This document shows positions 14,001 to 26,000 of a stretch of DNA of 64,000 nucleotides, one piece after another. A model generated the notes under the pieces. The model searched no databases. It saw only the letters and a program-made list of their open reading frames with translations, and was not told the DNA's origin. The position numbers were made by a program, and so were the translations under genes. The stretch's first letter is position 1; every line of letters begins with the position of its first letter. The stretch is from Procambarus clarkii (Eukaryota > Arthropoda > Malacostraca > Decapoda > Cambaridae): positions 7,634,589 to 7,698,588 of the forward strand of contig NC_091209.1 of NCBI RefSeq assembly GCF_040958095.1, written 5' to 3'.

Positions 14001-17000
14001 GCCAACCCCTCCCCAACCAAGCAGCAAGGGGGGGGGGGGGGAGAACCGAACGAGCAACAGAAGGGGAAGGACTTGGAGGGGCGGATGGAACCAGAGCCGA
14101 AGCGACCCCCACCTCCAAGTCTGGGTCCCTATAACCAAAACAGGGCAGTCTCAGGGCATCCGGGGCAGCGACCAACCTAGCGCTTTGCAGCAACCTAAAG
14201 CGAACATGCAACGCCTCAGCTGCCCTCACCCGCATATCAGGCGCAGTAGCCTGGGTGAACTGGATAACGTACAGACAACACACGTCGCACGACTCTGGGT
14301 CAAAACAATCACCAACCCAACAGGCAGCATGGCAGAGGCAAAACCGGTGAGTATCCCCGAGACAAGGGGACAGAGCAACCGTCAAACTCGTAGGACGCGA
14401 GGGGAGACTCAGGGGTCACATCCATCGGACCACGTAGCCCCCGTAGGGTTTTCCAGGGCCCTTAGCCTTGACAACACGCTAAGGGAAGCCCAGGCAGGGT
14501 ACTGCGAACCGGCACCCAAAACTACTAACAAACTGCTATAGCTGAACCCCCAGGACGTGTACACTCACGGGGGCCAAGCGGGGAGGACCACCAAGTAGAC
14601 AATCTGGAGACAAACCCCAAGAACAGCGATGGGGACCAAACAGGCAGACCCCCCCCCCCAGGCAAAAATCAAACAAAAGAAAAACCCCACAAGAGGACAA
14701 CATACCCAGGCGGAACAGAGCCGGCCGCTGTTAATGGTGAAAACTAGCTGTGCAGTACCCCGTGCCCCTACCAGTGACGAAAACTACCACCTACCCAGAG
14801 ACAAACCAGGGCAAGAAAAATCCCAACTGACCCCAAGGGCGGCCAAGTACCGAGCAGTACATGGCACAGCGGAGGTAGACCCCAAGGCGACCCAGGGAAG
14901 GTAGCCCTAAGCCCCAAGGGCAGTACTTACAGGGCACCTAGGGAAGATAACCCTAGGCGCATGCAGCCCGAGCACCGTGGAATAATACTCCTGGCCCACA
15001 CACCACCGGAAGGGACAGCTCACACCACCAGGAACAGAACTGCAACTGCAAACAGGAGCCAGAGGCACAAACGCACCAGATCCCATCAGCCTGAGAACTA
15101 ATGGTTGGGTCGCCGACGGTGGGGTCTGGGGCTCCCCCCTTTCCCCTCCCGGGGAGGGAGGGGGGGTTGCGCAGACGGCGGCGCGGCGACATGATGACGT
15201 CATGAGGGCTAATTTTCGTTTGGAGAGTTCTGTCCACCTGTTCGGTCTTCGGTCGCAATAGTTTACCAGAATAGGGGTTTGTTTTGGGGCGCCTACCTTT
15301 CTGGGTGCCTGTCCCGGTCGATGGCAGACATAGAATGCTCCCAATCATAAGGGGGGTCTCTATAGGCCATTGCTCCTCGTGCCTCTCTAGAGGGGGCCAG
15401 GTTCTGGCTCGTGGTCCCCGGTAGGCAAGAACTCCATGCATTGACCGATGCCAGAAAGTTATACATATCCATTCAGCCTGGATAGTTCCGGGGAGCCGAT
15501 GGGGCTCCCCCCCCAGAAAAAATGAAAGACAGAAATGCATCCTGAAAGAATCTCCAATTACAACGGATCCCTCGCTCCAACGAATCAGAGTTGGTCCCAC
15601 ATACTTCACTAAATTGAGGTTACATTGTACTTTTTTTCAGATTTCCACCTCCCCCCTCCCCAAACAATAAAATCTACTTTTGTAAGAAAGAAGTCATATT
15701 TTACCTGTAACCACAGCCAGCAAGATCTCGACTGATCATCTCAAAAAGGCTTGAATTCTTAACTCCTTCCTGGCGGTGATGCATAACAAAGTCGAGGAGG
15801 AGGTTTGCGGCCGAGTGGCTCCAATATGGCACCAGTTGATCCGCCTCGACTGGTAATGGTTCAGGAGTGAAACCTAGAGTCATTTCTGTTTCTTCCAAAA
15901 GTTGCATTTCTACTACAAAAGGAAATGGGTTCGGACTATGATATCCTCGTCGTAGAAGAGCAATGTGATCTTCTATCTGCAAAGATTCAATGTCTTAAAT
16001 AATTAGCAGCTTAAATTTTATAAATAGTGGATTACTCAATTCAGTGCAGAACAATGACTAAGATGACACTAACCAAGACAATTCAGGTTGCATATTACTA
16101 AAGTATATCAAATTTCTAATAAACTTTATATGATTAAAAATCATATCACTTCATCTATGGAATACCAGGTGAATAGCTATTCAGATAATTCCTGCTTCAA
16201 CAGAATCTGGAGGAAAATCACTCCTAGTTAAATCCAAGTGTAAAAATATATATTTAGTTTAAGTTGTCATAAGGGAGAACTGATAAATACAGTAAATGTG
16301 AACAATGTAAAATGTACAGAACAAATACTTAATATAATTTTGACAAAAAATAATATTCACCTCATAGCACTGTTTTCTGTCATTCTGGGCATTCAAATAT
16401 GATTTGGCTAGTTGCAGCCAGAGTTCTTCCATGGGCTGGTGCTCCCCACTACTAAGATGGGCTACCAGGATTTGTGGGTAAAGCTGCAGCAATAAGCGTG
16501 ACTCATCCTCGTTCCATGCCAGCTGAGAATGAACTAAAAGAATTGGAATTAAATTCTAATCTATTTTCAAAGCAGCTATATATTATTTTTATATTACCTA
16601 AAATATCACAAAATACTTTTTTAATTTGAATTGGATACCTTTTACAATGTCATTACAGTACAGTATATCAGTTGAACTCTCAGGAAAGTACAGAAATGCT
16701 AGAAGATTATACAACCATGCTATATTTTTTTCAAGTATGGTAACACTAGTGTCTAACATATCTGTAAATACACACAATACTTAAAAAGCTGCCTAACTTT
16801 TCTAATTCCTACCACTCTCCTCATGCTTCTTTATATCACACTTGTACTATATACCGGGTGAGTATAATTGTTGAAGTAACCTTATTAACCTTTCAACTGT
16901 GCAAATCAACAGTTGATAGACAATCAATGTCTATCTTAACACTTTCGCGCTCTCGGCGCTCAAAAAAAAACAATACCCCAGATGTTGACCAGACCACACA

Positions 17001-20000
17001 CTAGAAATTGAAGGGACGACGACGTTTCGGTCCGTCCTGGACCATTCTCAAGTCGATTGTGATGAGGAGGTAGGGACAGGCAATAAATAGGCAAGAGAGA
17101 GCTGAGGAGGAAAGTCAGGTGTAGGCGATAGTAGTAATGAGAACTGCAGCAGGCCTATTGGCCCATACGAGGCAGCTCCTATTATAACCACCGAAGGAGA
17201 TAGTAATAGGAAAAAAGAAGAGGATAGCAAGGGAGCGTAGGAGAAGACAATGAACAGAAAAAGGGAGAAGAGAGAAAGAAAAGGAAAGAGAAAGAAAGAA
17301 ATGGAAGGGGGTAAGCTTATGTTAAGTCACGTTTGTTAGAAAGATTAGAGCATTTGAGTATATACTGTGAAAGGGAAGAGTCCACAGCAACAAAGCCAGG
17401 ACTCAAGTTCATGTTGGGTACATTGTTTATAAGAGCCGATTCTACAAGACGGCGTCTGTGTAGAGTAGAGGCAGGAAAGATTATTTTGGAGGAAGACCAA
17501 TCAATGGGATGATTAGAATCCCTCACATGGCAGAAGAGAGCATTGTTAGTGTCTGCAGACTTAACACTTCTCTTGTGTTCTTTAAGTCTGTCATTCAGTG
17601 TACGGCCAGTTTCGCCAAAGTATTGGAGAGGACAAGATGAACAGGAAATAGAGTAGACACCAGCAGCATTAGAAGCAGGAGGAGCAGTGTGAACTAGATT
17701 GCTACGAAGTGTGTTAGTTTGTCGAAAGGCGAGTTTAATGTCAAGAGGACGAAACGTATTGGTAAAAGTTTTGAGTTCAGATATGAAGGGAAGGCATAGT
17801 ACAGTGCTACTAGTGTTGGAAGCAGGTTTAGGATGAAAGAAATTTCGTTTAGCTTGAGAGTGGGCACAGTTGATGAAATGCAAAGGATAACCAAGGCGAG
17901 AGAATGATTTGTAGATAAAGGCAATTTCAGAATCAAGAAACTGAGGGTCGCTGATGCGTAGAGCGCGGAGGAAGAGAGAGACGAGGACACTTTTCTTAAC
18001 AGAAGGAGGATGGTAGGAAAAGAAGTGAATGTACATGCCACTATGCACGGGTTTACGGTAGACAGAGAAAGAGAACCCAGACACAGAGCTGTGAACATGA
18101 ACATCAAGAAAAGGAAGGAGGGAATTAGATTCCCACTCAACTTTGAAATGGATAGAAGGAGCCAGATTGTTAAGAGAGGCGAGGAAAGGCTGGAAAAGAT
18201 TAAGGTCATGAGGCCATAAAGCAAAATATCATCAACATATCGAAGCCAGAGAGAGGGACGAGTATCAATAGAAGGAAGAAGAACAGTTTCGAAGTATTCC
18301 ATGTAGAAATTAGCAAGAACAGGGGAGAGGGGGGAACCCATAGCGACGCCGAAAGTTTGAGTGTAATATTTACCGTTGAAAGAGAAAGAGTTAGATTCAA
18401 CACAGAGTCTAATGAGATCGAGGAAAACGTCAGTGGGAAGTGGGAGAGGAAGGAGGCCCTCTGACGCCTTCTGTCTGAGGAAAGAGAGAACGTCATCGAG
18501 CGGAACATTAGTGAACAGAGAGTCGACATCAAGACTAAGCATCTTACAAGAGGGTTGCAGGCGCAGTCTTTCTATGAAGTCCTGAGAGTGACGAAGGTGG
18601 GCAGGGGAAAAAGTGCCAAGGTAAGGTGTCAGGGTTTTAGCGAGCCAGGAGGCAAGAGGATAGCTGACAGAGCCCCGTGAAGAAATGATAGGACGAAGAG
18701 GAACACCAGGTTTATGAGTCTTAGGAAGACCATAGAAATAAGGAAGAGAAGGGCAGATGACACGGAAACGTTTAATGAGATCAAAGTCAGGAGGGCAAAG
18801 ACTAGAGAGCTGTCTTAGTTTGCGGTTAAAGGAAGTTTTGAGGCGATCCAAAGGGTTAGAAGTCAGAGGAGCATAAGTGCGAGAGTCAGAGAGCAAGACA
18901 TCTGCTTTTCGGAGGTAGTCCTCACGGTCAAGGACAACCACCGAATTGCTTTTGTCGGAAGGAAGGATAAGAATAGAGTTGTTAGATTTCAGGGAGGCAA
19001 GGGCAAGCTGGAAGCGACGAGGAAGGTGGTTATTTTTAGAAAACAAGCTGTCAAGAACGGGGATAAGGGCCCCTCTAAAGGCAGACAGGTCCGAAAGAGT
19101 ACTAGAGTTAGAATTGACAAACCTGTCAAAGGAACTAATGAGATCAATGCCACAGCGTGGGCCAGGGGAAGTAGCAAAAGACAGACCAAGACCAAGAAGT
19201 TCTTGCTGGTGCTTAGAAAGAGAGTAAGACGAAAGGTTGGTAACACAGTCAGAGAGAGAGTATTTGGCCCAAGGACTGTTGGAGATCAGGCGTTGAAGTT
19301 TGTTGTGTAGTGTGGAGGAGTGGTGGGAAGAGGAGACGTGAGCAGTGTCTTTCCTGCCTCTATTCTTTCCTGCCTCTATTCTTTCCTGCCTCTACTCTAC
19401 ACAGACGCCGTCTTGTAGAATCGGCTCTTATAAACAATGTACCCAACATGAACTTGAGTCCTGGCTTTGTTGCTGTGGACTCTTCCCTTTCACAGTATAT
19501 ACTCAAATGCTCTAATCTTTCTAACAAACGTGACTTAACATAAGCTTACCCCCTTCCATTTCTTTCTTTCTCTTTCCTTTTCTTTCTCTCTTCTCCCTTT
19601 TTCTGTTCATTGTCTTCTCCTACGCTCCCTTGCTATCCTCTTCTTTTTTCCTATTACTATCTCCTTCGGTGGTTATAATAGGAGCTGCCTCGTATGGGCC
19701 AATAGGCCTGCTGCAGTTCTCATTACTACTATCGCCTACACCTGACTTTCCTCCTCAGCTCTCTCTTGCCTATTTATTGCCTGTCCCTACCTCCTCATCA
19801 CAATCGACTTGAGAATGGTCCAGGACGGACCGAAACGTCGTCGTCCCTTCAATTTCTAGTGTGTGGTCTGGTCAACATACTTCAGCCACGTTATTGTGAC
19901 TCATCGCCTGAATACCCCAGATGCTTTCGGCACTTCGCGCGCCTACGCGGTAAGACCGAAAAGTGTACACTCTTTTGACTGTCCTGACAATAATTGAAGG

Positions 20001-23000
20001 CGCACGTATTTAAATTTGGTATCACTGTGTTCGCAATGAAATTGTCTATAAGAGCATACCTATAAAATGCCGCCCAAGCATAAGGAGTATCGACACCAAA
20101 TAAAAAACTATGCAGATCACTCGCCGAGAGCGCCAAACAGCAACAAAATGTTTCCACTCTCTTAATGGTTGCGAAACCTACAGTTGTCCTACATCGCTAA
20201 TTTTGGTATCATTGGAATCGCAATAAAATTCTCTACACGGACATATGCATATGAATGTTTAATATAGGTAATTGCCCACCCGCAAGAGTGTGTGAAGTGG
20301 AGAGTAGTTAGCCGCGAGCGCACTGGCGAAAACACAGGGGGGAAATCATGCTTGGAAAGTTTATACGTTTCCTGACCCTACTTTTCTATGTACGTATTTC
20401 TTTTTTATACCAATGTGTTCGCAATAAAATTTTCTATAAGATGAACTGTATAACATTTGTACAAAGCATGTGTAAGAGAAGCGCCAAATATAGAACCACG
20501 TCGCTCAGTATGCGTTCGCGGCAGAAACGAACGCATTTTTTTCGTTCGTTTGATGTTTGTCATGTTTATACTTGTTGAAACATTTTATAATTTGTATGAC
20601 AGTGATCGCAGTAAAATTCCCTACACAGACATATACATAACACATACAAATATTTCCCATGTGTTGGATATATCAACAGCTAAAGGGAACCCACTGCCAC
20701 ACGCTCGCCACACCCCCAAACATACTTTGTGTATTTTTTTTTTTACTCATAGAAGTTTGTGATATAATATTCATTCTGGTACCAAAACATTCGCAAATAA
20801 ATTCCCTACAAAACAAAAGTATCCCCATCCATTTCGGTTAAAAAATGGAATTTATAGAAATATTTTTTCAATGGACGAGAAAACTCGGCTGTTATGCGGA
20901 ATCGTAAGAGAAAACGGCGACGAGTTATCTCTAATCTAAAGCGCGAAAGTGTTAAGTACAGTACTGTACCTGCATACCATATGGGTGACAGACCAACTGG
21001 TCTATTACACACACTAAATATGCACAATGGTACCAAAATGAAATGGTTTACCTTATAAATGTTTATGGAACTTTTAAATCAAAATATATTACCTTGCCTC
21101 ATTCTAATAGTACTAGACTTTTCTAGTTTAATGGTAGATCTGTCATGGGGCCAATAATTATAGATGTTGTAGATCTGTAAGAAAGATTTAAGAGATAAAA
21201 TACAGTAAATTAAAGGAAATAACTAAAACAATAATTGACACATCAAATACAGTAGTAAGAAAAGAATCAAATCAAATTTAAGATATTTCAAATTCTTCTG
21301 CACTGCAGTGTGAATTTATATATACTTAACTATGCATAGATTTATGTGATGTAAAAAAAACATATGACAAGCAAATGCAAATACTCATGCTAAATTTATT
21401 GTAAGATAATCTGTCTGTCTACTGTGATTTACTCCTGCATGTTTGAAGGATTAAGCTGTGCTCTTTCCATCCATTTCTTACATACATTCCTTAAAATGCA
21501 CACAAAAGAAATTACTGTACTGTACTGGCAAAGTAGGGAGATGGATCTTCAACTTCCTAATACACAGAACAAAGAGTGTTCAGTGTTTATTTTAGGATGC
21601 TCCCGATAAAAAAGTCAGCCAAATCGAATGTCCGGTTAACTCTAAGTGGGTTGGGCCCCTTATGATTCGGATTACCGAGCATAGACAATATTTTAGGATT
21701 GCAAAGAGATTCTCAATGAGCTTGCTTTGTTTTTTAATTCTATTTTTACCTTCAAATAATGTAATACATTATAGCTAAATATTTACTTTCGGCAACATAT
21801 TTGTGAAATTAAATATATAATTTTAAAAAGTACTGTACAGTAGTCGACATCCTCGACTCACAATCGAGGATCACAGGTTCAATCCCCTGAAGGGATAGAA
21901 ATAGTTGGGCACATTTCCTTTCACCTAGCAGCAAATAGGTACCTGGAAGGTAGGCAACTGTTTTGAGTTGAATCCTGAATAATGTCAGTAGTTAACCTAA
22001 GGCAACCTGATGCTGCCATCTAACAATTATCTCTATTTAAAACATCATATACCTGATATCTAAATAAATAGTACGTGATTGTTGGCTGGGGTTTACAGGC
22101 ACACAGAGTAGTAACACACGGTCTTACAATACACAGTCAACTAGGACAACTACTTTAATATGGTTAGGCACAAATTCTAACCCAAGCAATAATACATGTA
22201 GAGAACCTGAACATATATCTTACCTCAGCAAGGTGCTCATGGTGTCTACATTCTCTGCGTATAGTACCAGGCTGAGCATTATGCTGTTCCATGAGAGAGA
22301 ATTGTTTAGTCAGCTCGTAGAATCGTGTCCTCACCTTATCAACTGTAGTTTCGTATCCAATTTCTCTCTCCAATTTCTAAAACAAATATAATTTTTAATG
22401 AAATTGGTACCCTTTCTGAACAAAACAAGGACTATAAAGATATTTCAATCATAGAATGTAAAGATTTTCAGGAAATTTTCTTTGAAAGGTTACAAATAAA
22501 CATCATTTCTAAAGTATCACATAATTCAAAACATTAATGTTTTAGCAGCCTGTTATAACTGACCAAAGACTTATGACAAATCGAATCATTATCATTAATT
22601 AGGAAGATTAGAAAATCATTTGAATAATCTCTAAGTAAAGAGTTGAGTTTGATGCAAACATATGCAAGATATACGATAATGATTTAAAATGAAGTTGAAT
22701 GAAGAATTGCAATTACTGTACATTCAGAGTACTAAAGTAATCTAAATGAAGAAGCACATTCCATGAGGAAGTGATATATTAAGAATTAATAAAGGCTATA
22801 GACAGTTTTAAACAGTTAATGAGCTCCAAAGCATTAGGAGGCTGTTTATAATAACAACAACAGTCGATTAAAAAGTTTTTATGCTTTTAAACTGTTTAAT
22901 AAATGTAGGGGAGCAACCTGCCCGGAGGCAGCTGACCCCTATGTTCAGAAGCTTCTCAAGTGTATGCATGTTAATGTTTCTGTAGAGTACACCATGTATA

Positions 23001-26000
23001 ATAAAATAAGTAATTGAATGTTAAGCTTACCTCTACAATTTCTTCCCACAATGCAGAGTTATTCACGTAGTCATTATTAAAGCGATAGACTCTCTCATGG
23101 TAGTATTTTAAAAGCTGTCTTTCAATGGGTATGGACCATTTTTCTGAAGAGATACAAAATAATAGAATATATATTTTCACACAAGTAACACTGTATACAG
23201 AAGTACAGCACAAGAATTTTTCAAAAGCAAAATCTTAAAAATCCAGAGCCGAGTGTAATGAAATCTATTTTCTATTGGGTCACTTGATAAAGTAGCTCTA
23301 CGTAGCTATATCAATGGAGCAACCAAACCTTAGGGAATCACACAAAGGACTCCATACCCACTCAGAGAGCCCACTGAGAGCCAGGACCAGAATCTGATTC
23401 TCTCTATGAGAGGAGGAAGGTTGGGAATCTGGGTTAATTCCATAGCTCAGAAAAATCCAGCACTGAATGCTATGAAATGCCTCTTTCTGAATGGCCGATG
23501 CTACAACTTAGAAGTATCTATGTCTTGGAGAAACAATCAAGACTCTTGAAGCACACGAGTGCCAGAATTGGGTTAACTCAAAAAGGCTAAGGGAAGCATG
23601 GGATCAGAGATCACCACAGAACAAAGAAAATCCCATCAGAAAGCAATCCATCCCTACAAAACAAGCAGTCTCATCTGGGCCGAAATTTTAAGAGCCTCTT
23701 AAAATAATACTGTGTATTGTTGTGAACTTCAATTATGGAGGAATAGACTGAATATCTTCGAGAATAACATTAAATCCAATAGCAGAGGAGCACTTGGAGG
23801 TTGTCAAAAACTGCTTTCTAACTCAATATGTAATAGGAACACCTGGGATAACAGCACAATATACTGAACCTAGTGCAGCAAATAAGGAAACACTGAAAAA
23901 GATGTAGAAATTGAGTGTGTTAGGAAATTGGAGTGAGTTGAGAGTCATTGAGTTGTGTATTAATGAAGACCTAGCCAACAGTCGCAATGTAGAAGCCAGA
24001 ATACAAAGTGGACATCGATTCTCTTGATAAAATCCCACACAGGATGACCAGAATGAATCATGGTATTTGGGACCTGTTATACAAGAAGTTAAGGAAGCTC
24101 ACCCAACATTCTCTGGAGAGGTGGAGGGTGAGGAGAGACATGATTCAGGTCCTCAAGTGGATGAGGAATATCAGCAGAGAAGATGTGAAAGAGGTCTTGA
24201 AACTATCAAAGCAGGTCAGAACTCATAACAATGAGTATAATCTGGAGACATTCAAATTCAGGAAGGGCATGGGGAAAGCATTTGTTTGGCAACAGACTGG
24301 TAAGCAAATGTAACAGGTTGTCTTGATGGGGCTGTCTTTGGCACAATCCTGATCTATTTAAGCTCTTCCATTATTTCCTGTTGCAACCAATCTTCAATCT
24401 ATTTAAAATCCAGAATTGGGATTCTATGTTGCACCCAATCTACCGATTGACCAGGTTCTATTTAAGTGGGTATCCATTATTTATCATGAAATTCAAGTAC
24501 AGTACATATTAAATATTTTTAAGAAACTAAACTTCTTTTAAAGTTTTAGAAATGGCAGTAAGCTATGTAGCAATAAAAATTTAAACTATATATAAATTGC
24601 TATATTATTGTCGACCTACCAGCAAAAGAGCATTATCCTATTCATTGCAGTGCTAAAATACTTAGAAGTTAGAAAATATATATTTGCAGATATAATTTGC
24701 ACATACAGCAACTGAAAAAAAAAAATGAGTGAACTAATGTAGGAATAATATTTTAATAGAACAGAAATACAGAATATGGAGCCACCTTAACATACTTTTG
24801 AGTTCCTTTGGTTTCTTGCCACGCTTTTCCATAATCTTAAGCCACTTGGAGTTGCGCTCTGGGACATATTTAAATACTCTTTCGATATGATCTTTAAAGG
24901 CAATGACGATTCGTTCATTGTGGGGTTTGGAGTTGTGTTCTATCATTCTTTGGTATAAAGTGACAAGTGTGCTCCATCGCCCCTGAACTTGATCCGCTGT
25001 GTACCTGAAATTTAATTTTAGAAATTATACTTTCAACTTTATCAAAAACAATTCAAACAAAATTACTGAACCATAATAAATCAAGCACTGAACGTAATGA
25101 AATGTCATTTTCTGCGCAGCCTCGGTAGCTTCCTGGTGCATTTGCCCTGGTAACTGACAACCACAATACTACCTGACTTACCAAACACCAAGACCAAAGT
25201 CTGGTGTGCTCATAGAGGCAAGAGAAGCCTGGGGATCTAAAATTAAACTTATAACTGAATCAAACTGCCCAGAGAGTACAGGTGGAGCAACACAAACTAC
25301 ATCTCTTGATGAAAAAAAGAACAAAGATGGAAATAGCGGTAGTGTCGCAGTGTGCCACCAGATGCAACTCAGGTCGCCCAAGGGTTCCACCTGCCCATTT
25401 AGCTCACATTATAGTGAGCAAACAGCCCAAACAACCCCGAGCCCCATAGGGAAGAAAGGCAAAGAAAGGAGGCAAGGAACAGCCAAAAGATAACAAGCAG
25501 CCAACACCCTGTTAGAGCTGCCATCTGGTTGTGCACTGAGATATTACCACTGTTTCCATCTTTTCTTTCATCAAGACATGTAGTTTGTGTTGATTCACTT
25601 ATACAGTACTTTCTGGGCAGTTTGACTTGGTTATGAGATTGATTTTAGATCCCCATGCTTCTCTTGTCTCTATGAGCAACCCAGATTCTAGTCCTGGTGT
25701 TTGGCAAGTCAGGAAATATTGTGGCTGTCTGTTACCAGAGCAAATTCACTAAGGAGCTACTGTGGGCTGGCCCACAATACACAATTTTTAATACGTCTTA
25801 TTATTTACTTACTGGTATCCATGAGACTGAAGAAACTGCCGAATGTGTTCCCAGACTCTGTGTCTCATGCGAGTTCCTCCATTCTGACCCAGACGTTTAC
25901 TACCATTGGCTTCAAGCTGTCTAATTAAGAGCAGTGTGGCTGGACAGTCCCATACTCCTTTAAAAGAAATGAAGTGCTTGCATAGGTATGCAAAGTATTG

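Larger units (their letters stand above)
9380..15520 (-). mobile_element. DIRS-type tyrosine-recombinase retrotransposon (DIRS copy 1)
   Basis: About 6.1 kb, GC-rich against the AT-rich intron. Order on the minus strand: right terminal repeat, leader, gag-like ORF, RT-RNase H ORF, tyrosine recombinase ORF, internal complementary region (ICR), left terminal repeat. Inverted terminal repeats of about 430 bp are about 90% alike by eye. There is no integrase with a DDE motif and no target duplication, as known for DIRS. DIRS1-like elements are reported as widespread in Decapoda. The element lies in intron 12 in the same orientation as the host gene. Gag and the recombinase carry frameshifts, so this copy is probably dead although recent. 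Confidence 0.9.
16985..19910 (-). mobile_element. Penelope-like element with inverted 3'-end copy and 13-bp TSD
   Basis: Flanked by the exact 13-bp repeat aataccccagatg at 16972-16984 and 19911-19923. The minus strand codes an RT followed by a GIY-YIG endonuclease. The plus-strand end, 19380-19876, repeats the 3' end (16985-17481) in inverted orientation and appears identical, so the insertion is recent. Such inverted terminal copies are typical of Penelope-like elements. The distal end carries the decapod sequence 'ggaccgaaacgtcgtcgtccc', also seen alone at 52083-52165. Confidence 0.9.
16940..20951. mobile_element. TTAA-flanked DNA transposon (piggyBac-like, non-autonomous) interrupted by a Penelope-like element
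   Basis: Both ends carry the inverted repeat cactttcgcgct / agcgcgaaagtg, flanked by TTAA at 16936-16939 and 20952-20955. A TTAA duplication is the hallmark of piggyBac-type transposition. Without the Penelope insertion the element is only about 1.1 kb and has no transposase frame. It is therefore a non-autonomous (MITE-like) copy. Its right part holds about five degenerate units spaced about 185 bp apart. Confidence 0.7.

Noticed and set aside
10914..14904. Long plus-strand frames rich in R, P, T, Q and E
   Set aside because: They are antisense to the GC-rich DIRS gag, RT and recombinase genes and show no motifs.
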